From NCBI GenBank assembly GCA_963678705.1, contig OY783209.1, positions 16,368,001 to 16,432,000 on the forward strand: a stretch of DNA of 64,000 nucleotides, given 5' to 3'. The stretch is from Panorpa germanica (taxonomy: Eukaryota > Arthropoda > Insecta > Mecoptera > Panorpidae). The number at the start of each line of letters is the position of its first letter. The first letter of the stretch is position 1. The position numbers and the translations under genes were made by a program. This document shows, piece by piece, positions 32,101 through 42,516 of this stretch. The notes beneath the pieces were generated by a model that was not told the DNA's origin, did not search any database, and worked only from the letters and a program-made list of their open reading frames with translations.

Positions 32101-35100
32101 AACAGATAATACATTTATTTAGGTATAAAAAAAAGTACATTTAAAATTACAGGTCATTAATGCTAATAATCTTAAGAATAAACAAGTGTAATATAAACAA
32201 AGTTAAATATATCAAATTTTAAAAAGTCTGTAAAATGTTTTTAATTGGCTTGTCAAAGTTTTATGAAATAAATCACACATAAATGTTTATAAAAAGTTTG
32301 TCAAACTTTTCTGAAATAAAACACACACATCACTTATCACAGCACTTATTAGCGTCTGTAACACACACTGCTAAATAGAAGTTTATGTTGCAGAGTTGTT
32401 TATTGCAACTCTGTTGTCCCCAACATGGTTGGCGAAGATGTTTCTTGAAGCTAGCATCACATCAGCAACCGATAGCTTTCTGAACTTGTTCGCGAATCCA
32501 TTCGAACAAATCATTGATAAAAAACTATTGTTTTTAGGTTCCAGCTTCCTAGTGATCCAATCACGAAGGAGATGACTTCAACTTCCTGGAATCTTGCGAG
32601 AAGTTTCTGTCGGATGCCCGCGTACTTTTTAATCTTGATTCTGCGAGCTTCATTAAACGCAGCTATTCTGTTATCAAATGGGATCGTCACATCATTGACA
32701 TCTTTTCCCATGATACATCACTAGATCAGGTCTCAGGTTTGAGGTGCCGATGGTCTGGTTCTCGCTCATTACTGAGAATCTTCTTCCAGCTGTTTCCCGT
32801 AATCTGTTAACCACTGCATCATGCCTAGCAGTGTACTCTCAGCCGTACGACGTGAAGCAGTGGTTTAGTACGTGTGGAAGAGTTTCCCTTATTGATCCAC
32901 AACTTCTACAAGTAGCTTCTCTTCCCGTATACGTGGCCATACAGTTCCATACAGCGGCAGTAAATTCAGGCGTGCAGAGTGAATAAATTTCCATGTTGCA
33001 AAGCTAGTATACTCCCCCTTGGAGATAAAATTATGACTAGCTTTGTGTAGACGAGTGCACTCTGCTACCTTCCCCTGTGATCGTTTGCTCACCAGCGCTT
33101 CAGCTTGCTCCTTGCGATACTCTCCTCTGAGCTTCTTCAAAACTAAGTGGCGATTATCCTCTCTCATTTCTAAGTGGTTTTTTGTTAACAGATGAACATC
33201 GCCATTCGTTTCGAAGGCCCATTGCAGATTCCGTCGCTCCGATGCTGATCTGGCTGATGACCAGGAGTTGTTAGGTGTTGTAGCTCTGCTTATATAGTCC
33301 TCGCTCTCCTTCCCTGATAGATATTCCGCCAGATGTTGTGGAGTTGGCAGCATCTTCACTCGGGTGTGAACTATGTCCTCTAGCTGCTGTCTTGCTGATT
33401 TCCGAACTATCTCGTCTCTCGATGTCAACAGCTTGAAAGCGTTGTCGATCAACGAGAAGTAGCTTTCAACAGCAGCGTTAGGTATCCCGATGCAGCCAGA
33501 TCTTCTCTCTCCGTATATGTAATAGTTGGTTGCGTTGTCAGGTAGGTAGAGCGTTCTCTTGATCTCAGCTCGCATACAGTCGTCCAGTTGTTCGTATTCC
33601 TGCTTGCGCAAGGCATTTGTCCGCATCGGAAAGTTCAGCATTGGATAAATAAAGGATTTGAATGCATTTACTCTCTGCCACGGTGCGAGATTAGAGCGCA
33701 TGATTTTCTTTCCTTTGTTTATCATTTCCTTCATTTCTTGTAGATTTGCAACAATACGGAAGCCTACTGGAGCTTCATGAGACTTCTGTATTTCCCCCTC
33801 TCTCAACCAGTAAGTGGGTTCATCTTTGATGCGGATGTCAGCATCTCTGAGCGCGACTTGACGACTGGCTGGCATTCAGAAGCACTTGCATTTCATTGGC
33901 CGGATCTTAAGGCCTATCCTGGCTGCCTTAGTACAAACTGCATTAATGTTGGTCTGGACCTCTGCCATGGACCTGGCAGACCAGTTGGTGCCGATGACCT
34001 GGGCATCACCACGTCATCTGCGTAGGCCAGCGCGTTGTGTACATTTACTTCTGGTCCTTGGACGTCTCTTATGATGGGGTCACTGGCGAGGTTAAAAAGA
34101 ATACCACTTAGTGGACAACCTTGTCGTATTCCTCTTCCGACTTCTATGTCCTCAACTGTCCCGTCTGCAGTGCGAATGGTGGTGGAGTTTTGGATGTACA
34201 TCTCTCTCACGATGTCTCCAAAATCTCTTCCAGCTCCTGCAATTAGGACAGCTTTGTATATAGCCTCGTGCGGGATAGATCCAAATGCGTTTTCAAAATC
34301 CAGCCAGGCAATGCATAGGTTCCTCTTCTTGGTTCTTGCGTCGTAAATTCTTTGTTGTAATATAAAATTGTTTTCGAAGACACCACCGTGGGCGAGAAAC
34401 CCTTTTTGGCACGGGCTGAGGACATTGTTTCTTATTAGCCATTGTGTTAAACGTGCCGCCAGACAGCCTGTATACAGTTTGTATACTGTTCTTGTAATGG
34501 CTATCGGCCTCCAGTTCTTAATGTCTTCGGTAGGACCTTTTTTTATGTATAAGTATCGTGTAAGAGGGTTTCCAGGCTGATGGAATTCTCTTGAAATGAA
34601 GACAGGCGTTGAGGATCTTCCTAACAACTTTACAGCCTCTGTCCGCTCCCCTCCTCTTTGAAAAGTGTGATTCTTTTGGACATGTCTGAGATTTAATGTT
34701 GTACGATGAATGCAGATTGCGAAGATTGTCTGTATTGCTTTTCACCGCGTGGTAACTATGTCTTGTAGTGAGGGAGTTACCGTTGGTAAAAAAAGGGTTC
34801 GGAAAATGTAAAAGATTTTACAAGCGGTACAAGGACTATCTGTGGGTTTGCCAGCAAGGATCCAAGTACCCCAGTGTGCGTGATGGGGTGACTGGTCAAG
34901 GAGGTTTGCACTTGGTATTGCTGTATGGCGGTACATGGACTATGGTCACTTATGGTGCTCCGATCTCTGTACCAACCACGAAATGTGCGGAAACCTGTCT
35001 AGCGTACAAATGTTTCCAGGCAAGATCTACAAAAAAGTAATCTGTACAACAATCAGCCTCAAATCCTAGTCCTACCGAAATAGGACTTTTTATCAAAAGG

Positions 35101-35126
35101 CTGATTAGAACAGATTAAAATTATGT
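32101..35126 (-). mobile_element. R2-like element, family A, chimeric copy A3
   Basis: It is the same length (3,026 bp) and structure as A2: 3' UTR 32101-32470, family A coding remnant to about 34655 and family B type leader to about 35100. It differs by scattered substitutions. Its 5' end abuts B5 at 35127. Confidence 0.9.
32470..34655 (-). pseudogene. Family A RT/CCHC/endonuclease remnant (A3)
   Basis: The RT piece is 33914-34627 (HKK region frameshifted in a T-run near 34540; FENAFGSIPHEA, GRGIRQGC and AYADDVV present). The thumb and CCHC-approach piece is 32889-33875. The nuclease piece is around 32511-32711 with DVTIPFDNR. The same RPD/DVT frameshift as in A2 and A4 is present. It is otherwise a close copy of A2. 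Confidence 0.87.
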
Positions 35127-36074
35127 ATTCTCGAGATTCACTATGTACATGTCTCTATAAAATTTCTAAACTTAAAAATTAGTTTGTATCTCATTTGAAT
35201 TTGCTTTAGATATTTAAATACATTTTATAATTTTTAAGATGTTTCATGTAGATTTGTTGAATGGTGGTTTCAATAGATGGTCATTGAAGATTTTAATGAT
35301 GGTAGAGCTTTTCCCAAGATGCGAAGAGTTCTAGAAGTTCTGGGAGTATTATAGGTGATTCTCGAGGAATGTGCAAAATATAAAAGGTTCTATTTGGTTT
35401 GTTGTAGGTTGTTGCCAAATATATTATGCTTGTTACATATATGGCTTATGTTGCGTTGATGTGTAGGTATTGCCGTTGATGGAATTCTATGACATGTTTG
35501 CCCGTTGCACGTTGTTGCCAAAGACAGGGATAGATTGCCTATTACCTGTTATGTGCCAGATGTATATGCCTCTTGAAAGAAGAATGGTTTCTGGCACCGC
35601 CAATTTACGTAGTGTTTTTGCGTATGACTTGGTACATAGGGTTTTAAGAAAATTGTCATTATATGGGTCCCATAAATCATGTTATCATATAATCAGTGGT
35701 ATGATCTGTACGCTCTGGAATCTATCTGCAAGTTCTTGTCTTATGTTTTCGTACTTTTCCAGTTTGTTTCTGCGTGCCTTTTCCAATGCTTCGAAGCGAT
35801 TCTCGAATGGTATTGTTACATCTATTATAAAACATGACTCACCCATAAAGAGTACAAGGTCTGGTCTTAGGTTATCTCTACCAATTCCCTGGTTTTCCGA
35901 CATAATAGAGAAATTGCGGCCAATTGCAGCGTTCTTAATTCTCTTCAGAAACGCATTGTGTCGGTCGGTGTAAGAGGAGCCATATTTTTGTAAGCAACAG
36001 TTTAGAACGTGTCCTAATGTTTCCTTGGCCTTTTTGCATACTCTACATAATTGCTCGTTTTCAGGGAGCCATGG
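35127..36074 (-). pseudogene. B5, segment 1: 3' UTR and C-terminal CCHC/endonuclease
   Basis: This is the 3' end of the fifth family B copy, from ATTCTCGAG to the Polinton insertion point. It encodes the RLE nuclease (RPDLVLFMGES, IIDVTIPFENR at 35685-35903) and part of the CCHC region. It stops at GAGCCATGG (36066-36074), whose last six bases are the target duplication. The copy resumes at 50986. Confidence 0.9.
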
Positions 36075-36470
36075 AGTAGTGTTACAAAGCGGGTTCTAGG
36101 ACAGTTTTGAAGTTGAGTTGGAAATTATTGGGGTGGGGATGCATTTAGGTCACGATATGCAGAGGGGGCGTGACTATACTTGAATGAATGTAAAAGGGGG
36201 TAAGGGTGGGGGGCATATAGGTCATATGATCTAATGCCATGTATAGGATGTATTGCTATTGGTTTAGAAGATGATGACCTCATTACAGACTTTATCTCTA
36301 GGTACAGTTTCTTTAATATCCTAGGATATGAGTGAGAAAGCAGTAATATGAAAGAGTGAGATAGCGATAATAAGTATTACGTGTGTGTTAGTATTGGTGT
36401 AGAAGATATGATCGTAATTATTGCATTCTTCGTCAATTTCCGGAAACCAATCGTTTATGTTCGTGTCCTG
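36075..36470 (+). repeat. Left terminal inverted repeat of the Polinton
   Basis: About 396 bp matches the reverse complement of 50542-50979 with a handful of substitutions. The match ends near the TTATGTTCGTGTCCTG segment. The repeat is GC-richer than the interior, with G-rich runs at about 36125-36215. Confidence 0.9.
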
Positions 36471-36517
36471 AGATATGTGTGAGAAAGCAGTATTGTGAAA
36501 GAGTGAAATAGAAATAT

Positions 36518-37082
36518 AAATTTTATTTTAAAACAAGCGCATTCCTTGTTTATCTTATATGCACTCGTAAGACCACGAATTTACCAGAAAAAAAAACAAT
36601 ATTTTTCAAACGTTGACAAAAGTTTTCAAGTCGATGTACATAGGTGTATGTATTCCTGATAAAACACATGTTCTTCACATATAGGTTATTTGCACATGTG
36701 TTAAACTGTGTGAGAACTTTGGATATAAATTATTCTTATGCAATTTTTTTTGTTATGCATTTGAAGTATACATTTCATTCTATGAAAAGAAATAGGACTT
36801 TCTTGTACTCGTATAATAAAGCTAAATTTTATTTTAAAACAAGCGCATTCCTTGTTTATCTTATATGCACTCGTAAGACCACGAATTCACCAGAAAAAAA
36901 CAATATTTTCCAAACGTTGACAAAAGTTTTCAAGTCGATGTACATAGGTGTATGTATTCCTGATAAAACACATGTTCTTCACATATAGGTTATTTGCACA
37001 TGTGTTAAACTGTGTGAGAACTTTGGATATAAATTATTCTTATGCAATTTTTTTTGTTATGCATTTGAAGTATACATTTCAT
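36518..37082 (+). repeat. Direct duplication, period 306 bp, inside the left end
   Basis: Positions 36518-36778 (starting AAATTTTATTTTAAAACAAG) recur at 36824-37082 almost unchanged, separated by about 45 bp. Both copies contain AAACACATGTTCTTCACATA. The duplication creates a long repetitive open frame (36644-36988) that is not a credible gene. Confidence 0.9.
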
Positions 37083-37255
37083 GTTTTAGTTAAATGTAGG
37101 GGCCGGATTGGGTATTGTTGTATTAGATTATTTATTTAAGGATACTAAAAGTTATAATATACGTACATTATATCATTCACTACTGGTTGATAGCGCAGAG
37201 TAAAAATCGTTGATACATTTCAATACATTTTCAAACTTTCTATGAAAAGCCAACT

Positions 37256-37483
37256 ATGGTTCTTGAAGAAAATATACAATGTCAACAGCAATATTTGAAT
37301 GAACAAAAACTTAAATCATCTTCTGTTTATTTACAGAAAGAATCTTGGGACAACTTGCTTAATATATCTCATTGTATAACAGTGACATTAAAAAATTATA
37401 ATTTGTGTTCTAAATTAGTGGATAAATTTTTATATCAAGTTCAAAATAATTTGTTTAATGTGTTAAAGATACTTAAAGTATAA
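37256..37483 (+). CDS. Unrecognised small Polinton ORF, 75 codons
   Basis: It starts MVLEENIQCQQQY and is hydrophilic with a few leucine-rich stretches. I do not recognise a family. A second open frame without an ATG runs on from just downstream of its stop to about 37708 in another frame (…HIDLNNNFSHISSK…). The two together could be one protein of about 150 residues broken by a frameshift. It is the first plus-strand gene after the left TIR, with the next gene starting at 37691. Confidence 0.4.
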   Translation: MVLEENIQCQQQYLNEQKLKSSSVYLQKESWDNLLNISHCITVTLKNYNLCSKLVDKFLYQVQNNLFNVLKILKV

Positions 37484-37690
37484 ATTATAAAAATCACAAT
37501 ATTAATTTTTATGAGTGTTTTATTAAAAATAATATAAATAACCATATTGATTTAAATAATAATTTTAGCCATATATCATCAAAAATAAACTTGGAACTGT
37601 TGGAACAAGAAATAAAAATTTTGTGCATAGACTTTTTTAAAATTAAATTATACAATAACGCTCAAGAATATATATATAACTTATCAAAAA

Positions 37691-38530
37691 ATGGAATCGA
37701 TTTTTGATTTGGAAGATTTATTATTTGTAGAAAATATTCATATTGATGATAGCGAGCTATTAAATTTAGATATTGACCCTTCGCTTTTTGACGAAGATTT
37801 TTTATTAACTGAATCATTAAATGCAGATATTGAGATACAGAATATATCAGAAATGTTAACTTCTTTAAACAATGAGGAGGATTTTAAAAATTTTGAACCT
37901 ATTAACACAAATTTGACTTCTACTAAATTAACAGCAGTTCCATTTTTATTTAATGAAGTACCTATATTATTAAAGGAAGATATGTATTCAATCAAAATAG
38001 GATTAAATTGTACTAATCAGTTTGAACCAGAAATTTATATTTACAATAAATACAATTTTGGGCTAAAATTCAGTTTAGGTGATTATTTTGAACTTATAGA
38101 GCACATACAGCAATTGATTAATATGTTTAATGGACAATTGTTTATATCATCCAATGTTCTAATAGGATCAAATTATAAAATAAATATATTTAATCCAAAT
38201 AGTATTTCAATTACATCAAATTGCAAAACTTATATATCCGTGTTTTTAAATATTTATGATTTAATACATATCATGTCTTTAAATTATTATATTAACTTTA
38301 GTATTACTCATTTTTCTTGCATGCAGATTAACTTATTAAATACATATAATCTATTTTTAAATAATATCGTAATATATTTAAGAAATAAAAATATTGGTGT
38401 TTCCAAAGAGGTTTTAACTGAATTTTTATTTCATGAATGTCAAGAAATAAATTATGATGATATATTATTAAGAATGATAATATTATCAAATATGTCTTAT
38501 ATATTGGATGAAATATCAAAAATATTGTAA
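37691..38530 (+). CDS. Unrecognised Polinton protein, 279 codons
   Basis: An ATG-started frame (MESIFDLEDLLFVEN) has a strongly acidic N-terminal third, where Asp/Glu alternate with bulky hydrophobics over residues about 1-60, then a mostly hydrophobic, Ile/Asn/Tyr-rich body. I recognise no conserved motif and no clear signal peptide. The acidic-hydrophobic start resembles transactivation-type sequence, which is only a resemblance. It converges with the minus-strand ORF at 38577. Length and undamaged frame argue that it is real. Confidence 0.55.
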   Translation: MESIFDLEDLLFVENIHIDDSELLNLDIDPSLFDEDFLLTESLNADIEIQNISEMLTSLNNEEDFKNFEPINTNLTSTKLTAVPFLFNEVPILLKEDMYSIKIGLNCTNQFEPEIYIYNKYNFGLKFSLGDYFELIEHIQQLINMFNGQLFISSNVLIGSNYKINIFNPNSISITSNCKTYISVFLNIYDLIHIMSLNYYINFSITHFSCMQINLLNTYNLFLNNIVIYLRNKNIGVSKEVLTEFLFHECQEINYDDILLRMIILSNMSYILDEISKIL

Positions 38531-38576
38531 TTCCATCATTTATAATATATAAAAATTTAAAATGTATATTTTCTTT

Positions 38577-38951
38577 TTATTTATTTATTAAGGTGTAACT
38601 ATTTCCATTAGAATCATAATATAAATTAAAATTACAATCACAACAGTTTCTTATTTGACATGGAGGTCCATCTCTTTGTATTCTTCCTTTGTTATAATGT
38701 TTGTAGCATAACCGACGCCCCTGCATATAGTGATCTTCTTTTAAATGTATTGGAAGCCGGTTCCAGTTTTGTTCAATATCGGTGGAAAACATTATATAAT
38801 GCAAAAAGAACTCTATTGGTAGTAAATGCAACTCATCGTCCGTAAGATTTTCTAGTAAACACTCACTTTCTTTGTATTTTTTTAGAACAGCTCCAACTTT
38901 TGAAATCGTTTTCGAAACTTGTTCATGATCATTTAAAAATTTATAATCCAT
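38577..38951 (-). CDS. Unrecognised Cys-rich Polinton protein, 124 codons
   Basis: It starts MDYKFLNDHEQVSK, with a helical first half (LTDDELHLLPIEFFLHYIMF) and a C-terminal cluster of Cys and His (RRLCYKHYNKG, then PPCQIRNCCDCNF) that could bind zinc. No family is recognised. It is the most downstream gene of the minus-strand run that holds the capsid and protease genes (42427 down to 38577), so it may be a virion-associated or late protein. That is inferred from position only. Confidence 0.55.
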   Translation of the reverse strand: MDYKFLNDHEQVSKTISKVGAVLKKYKESECLLENLTDDELHLLPIEFFLHYIMFSTDIEQNWNRLPIHLKEDHYMQGRRLCYKHYNKGRIQRDGPPCQIRNCCDCNFNLYYDSNGNSYTLINK

Positions 38952-39014
38952 TATTTGGTTATGAGATGGTTACTCTTTAATGACTTTAAAGATACTAATC
39001 ATTATTTATAATGG

Positions 39015-40220
39015 TTATGTAATTTTATTAACAATTCCAGATAATGGTTTATACTCAACAATCCTGTCATGTAATATTAAACAATAAGCATGAACGTAGT
39101 CTACAATATTTTCAGATGTTTCTAATTTAAGCCTTATATCAACTGGAGCAGGTTTTAGAAATTCTTTCTGTTTTGAACAATCTATTACTATTAAAGGTGC
39201 ATTTTCTTTAAAATTCTTTAAATTTAAAATGGGATTCGGCTTTTTATCATAGTATAATTTTTGGAAATTAGCATACATTTCATATGCTATTGCATACTTA
39301 TTATTGTCATAATCAAGATTAAGATTATCATAGGGGTACACATCAGAATTTAAGTATAGTTTTACGTTTCTTAAGGTACAAGTGTGAAATTTACTCATAT
39401 CCTTTGTAATATCGTCTTAACCTTCTCTTTGTAACCCTAATATAACATAACGTGGCTTTTCAAGTGCTGTAGATGTTTTAATAGACCAAGATTGATTTGT
39501 CGTGCGTGGCAACGCTGGATATTCGTACAAGTCCCAACTTCGAAAGCCAATATACAATGATTTATCGAGTTCTATTGTTTGTAATAATTCTAATTTCTTT
39601 TTGTCTGATACATTTATATGAGGCATACGCCATTGAATCTTTTCAATTGTTATTGATGGTGTTATTTCGTCCTTTTTACTTATCCAAATTGCGTTATTAT
39701 CGTTTTTTGATCGAATTAATATTAATTCATGCTTTACTGGTAATATAATTTTTTTAAAGTCTTCACAGAACCCAAATATTGTTTTAAGAGGAATACAAAC
39801 ACTAAAATTTCCCTTATTATCTAATAAATTGTTACTTGTATCACGCCACCCCAAGTTTTCAAGTTGCAACTCATTGTTATTATATGAAACATATCCTTTC
39901 ATAGTAGTGGTTATACCAGGATTTTTATTTGAATCAATTTTAACCGAATTTATTTCATATTTTATACTTTCAAATAGGTATAAAATACCATTTAATATGA
40001 AAACAGGTGTAGATTTTGAAGTGTCTTTTGTTTTAGCTTCAATGTATAAGTAAGATTCCGAGGGTAATGTATATACATTATGTTGATTTATTGGTATACG
40101 AATTTCGTCATTATATTCATAGCTGGTTGTGTTATATGGACTGTATGAATGTATTTCATATTGGCTTAATGATTCGTCAAAGAGAATTTTATCTTCAATA
40201 TTAAGCATATGAGCGGTCAT
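39015..40220 (-). pseudogene. Polinton major capsid protein, split by one nonsense codon
   Basis: Two segments in one frame (39417-40220 and 39015-39398) are separated by TAA at 39417-39419. The total is about 400 residues, close to the usual size of insect Polinton major capsid proteins (double jelly-roll fold, annotated in many genomes as F54H12.2-like). Landmarks are an N-terminal region with NILFDES-like and PINQHNVYTLPSESYLYIEA sequence, the RKSW-like WSIKT stretch and, after the break, VKLYLNSDVYPYDNLNL and VIDCS. The family forms the capsid shell. Downstream of the break the frame is open to its natural end. Identification is from sequence memory. Confidence 0.85.
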
Positions 40221-40361
40221 TGTAGAGTATTTATTTTAAATCCTAACGACTTAAGAAACTGTTTATTTTTTAATGTTATCCTCTTAAAAGGCTTGTTGGA
40301 CTACGCTGAGTTTGATTAAACGACGAATTATATATTGTTTTTAAATTATGACATATACCCA

Positions 40362-41099
40362 TTATTGAATCTTTCGTATGTGCAATCTGCAGGAAATTTT
40401 TTCTTTTCTAAAATTGATAAGTTCACCTTCTTCATTAACAATTTTTATAGAAATATTATCTATTTTCTGTACAACGATTGGAAGATAAATGATTTGCTTT
40501 GGAATTTCTATTATCTTATATCCTGGTGGAACAGCAGGTGAAAACTCATGAATTGTGTGTACTAAACGTCCGTTTAGATAGGAACCGGATGTAATATTAC
40601 ATTCAATACGTATGTTATTTACTTTAATAATGTTTACCGGTAAGTTAGATACATGTAATTTATTAGGTTCTAATACTTGCTTATTAAATCCTAGTAATGA
40701 ACCAATACAATTTTCTTTCGAAAAATCAATTTTTTCAGTACATATTATCTCACTTTGAAGGGTATTTGTATTTGCAGTTAAATTTAAAAATACTTTTTTT
40801 ATTTGCTTATCAGCTTTGTCCTTAAATTCGCTGTTGTGTTTTATTACTTTAGAATCACCAATGCCTAACCTTAAATATTCCTGAATATCTTCCAATTCAT
40901 ATGAACCCACTGGTATTGAAATAACTTTACCATCTCCATAATAAAATTTATTGTTAGTGTCGTCAATGTTTGGTATTGAATTAAATGTCTGAAAGTCGAC
41001 TATTCCCAATTCAAACTGTTCATCGTACAAATCTATAGGAGGAAAAATATCGGCGCTTAATACGGATTTATTTCCAATAATTGTAAATGTCATAGACAT
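40362..41099 (-). CDS. Polinton minor capsid (penton-like) protein
   Basis: An intact 245-codon frame starts MSMTFTIIGN. The size, the early ELGIVDFQTFNSIPNI segment, the middle GSLLGFN and the C-terminal end (GELINFRKEKISCRLHIRK) agree with the single-jelly-roll minor capsid protein of insect Polintons. In the model based on structure predictions for the group, it forms the vertex pentons of an icosahedral capsid. It lies between the major capsid gene and the protease gene on the same strand, the usual cluster. Confidence 0.82.
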   Translation of the reverse strand: MSMTFTIIGNKSVLSADIFPPIDLYDEQFELGIVDFQTFNSIPNIDDTNNKFYYGDGKVISIPVGSYELEDIQEYLRLGIGDSKVIKHNSEFKDKADKQIKKVFLNLTANTNTLQSEIICTEKIDFSKENCIGSLLGFNKQVLEPNKLHVSNLPVNIIKVNNIRIECNITSGSYLNGRLVHTIHEFSPAVPPGYKIIEIPKQIIYLPIVVQKIDNISIKIVNEEGELINFRKEKISCRLHIRKIQ

Positions 41100-41186
41100 T
41101 ATTTTTTATTTAAAAATCCTTTCACGATAAGCTTAGTTATAGTAATAACAAATTAAAAATAAAACTCAGGTATTTATAGCAATATA

Positions 41187-41561
41187 TTATTTATTATAAA
41201 TATAAGAATTTGAATACAAAAAGTGTAAGCATAAATGTCCACAATTTACAGTATTAAATTTTTGAAATCTATCATAGTTATATTGAATAGTATTATTTTT
41301 AAAGTATTCAATTGCTTCTATTGGAGGTTGAAGGTTACCAAAACTATCAAAATATAAAATATTTTTATTTCTTTTTATGTAAGCTACCCAATGTGTTCCT
41401 GCTGATGTTTTATCATCTAAATTTATTATACCACTTTCATTTATATACATTTTTTTAGGCAAATCATTTCTCATGAATACCCCTCTAAAGTGAGGGATAT
41501 TAAATTTCTTGGCATATTTTCCTAAATCAACATCAGTAAGGGCTCGTTTAGGTAGCTTCAA
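41187..41561 (-). CDS. Polinton adenovirus-type cysteine protease
   Basis: The 124-codon frame holds the catalytic set of the Ulp1/adenain family: H57 (GTHWVAYI), D72 (YFDSFGN) and C107 (VNCGHLCL), with Gln100 as a possible oxyanion residue. It would mature capsid proteins. There is no ATG before the conserved FRGVF segment. The first Met that could start it is M30, and 41561 is a TTG. The frame is -1 relative to the PLA2-like gene, which ends here. A slippery heptamer A_AAA_AAC lies at 41573-41567, six codons before the PRO motif LPKRALTD. It may therefore be expressed by frameshifting from the upstream gene. Confidence 0.88.
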   Translation of the reverse strand: MKLPKRALTDVDLGKYAKKFNIPHFRGVFMRNDLPKKMYINESGIINLDDKTSAGTHWVAYIKRNKNILYFDSFGNLQPPIEAIEYFKNNTIQYNYDRFQKFNTVNCGHLCLHFLYSNSYIYNK

Positions 41562-42427
41562 CGAAAGTTTTTTGGATACGGATTAATATATAATCCTAAC
41601 CCTTTTTTATAAGGTTTTAAATAAATTCCTTTGCCAGATTTTCCAATAGCAATTTCCTCCATAGTTTGGTTATGTTTTTGAGTTTCTGCTAACATTTTTT
41701 TTGCATCCTTTGCCTCATTTATTGCTTTTGCAACACCTGCAACACCACCTGCCAATCCACCTAGTGCTGATAATCCCGCAAATAATGGAATTAGAAATGG
41801 TAGAAAAACACCAACTTTTGGTATAGGAATTATTCTTAGTTTATTAACTTTAAATTTTGACTTTTTATTAATTGATTGTTTTGCGGCTTGTGATGCAATT
41901 TTAATAGCTTTTGACACACTCTTAGGATTATCAGGGTTAATTAAAGTATTTTTTAGCGCACCACGAGCATTAAGAATAGCTTTCTTTAATGCTGCCATAC
42001 TATGCTTGACCTTTCCGCTACCCTTTATTTTCTTCTTTTTAATTTTTTTATTTCGTTTCAACCCCATTCCAAGTTTGGTTTTTATATTCATGATATTAGC
42101 AACAAGTAATGATGCTAAACGTTCACTTAACTTTGAATCTTTAGAAAAATATTGCTTCCAAGCTTTCTCAATCAGTATTTTATCAGCTACGTGTCTTTTA
42201 CTTAAATCTTTATAGCGGTGATATGCAATGTCATGTTTTTTGCAAGCTGAGTCCAATGCATTAACTCCTTGATCTCCTCGGTTTAAACGTTCTATTAAAC
42301 GTGTTCCAGGACCGCAATAGTTGTATCCAGGCAAGTGCAACTCAAAAGGTAATTTATTGATTAGTTTATCAATAAGACCATCACCTTTCTTTACTTTTAT
42401 CATACTGACCAAAGTATGTGCTATCAT
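41558..42427 (-). CDS. Polinton PLA2-like/membrane-active protein
   Basis: This 289-codon frame carries near its N-terminus a phospholipase A2-like motif as in parvovirus VP1 unique regions: YCGPGT (37-42) and a D-x5-HDIAY block with H65-D66. A Lys-rich stretch (KRNKKIKKKKIKGSGK) follows. Near residues 215-245 is a Gly/Ala-rich hydrophobic segment (LFAGLSALGGLAGGVAG). Repeats of GxYLxPY type end it (GIYLKPYKKGLGLYINPY). The arrangement suggests a virion protein that breaches membranes during entry, which is inference from domains. The stop overlaps the protease frame, and a -1 slip at 41567-41573 would fuse the two. Confidence 0.8.
   Translation of the reverse strand: MIAHTLVSMIKVKKGDGLIDKLINKLPFELHLPGYNYCGPGTRLIERLNRGDQGVNALDSACKKHDIAYHRYKDLSKRHVADKILIEKAWKQYFSKDSKLSERLASLLVANIMNIKTKLGMGLKRNKKIKKKKIKGSGKVKHSMAALKKAILNARGALKNTLINPDNPKSVSKAIKIASQAAKQSINKKSKFKVNKLRIIPIPKVGVFLPFLIPLFAGLSALGGLAGGVAGVAKAINEAKDAKKMLAETQKHNQTMEEIAIGKSGKGIYLKPYKKGLGLYINPYPKNFR
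41567..41573 (-). promoter_or_regulatory. Candidate -1 ribosomal frameshift heptamer A_AAA_AAC
   Basis: In the frame of the PLA2-like gene the codons read CCA AAA AAC TTT CGT TGA. The heptamer A AAA AAC fits the X_XXY_YYZ rule in phase, and a one-base backward slip continues directly into the open protease frame (CTT TCG TTG AAG ...). The same heptamer is used at gag-pro junctions of some retroviruses. A simple one-base change in the A-run is the alternative explanation. Confidence 0.5.
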
Positions 42428-42516
42428 CCAATTTTATACTTTATAATATTTTCATATATAAAGATTAAACATTTAAAATGTATTCTATTAGTTTATAACA
42501 CATGCCTGGTTAAACA

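Noticed and set aside
36644-37139. Plus-strand ORFs with repeated MYVFLIKHMFFTY sequence
   Set aside because: They arise from the 306-bp duplication and have no coding signature beyond it.
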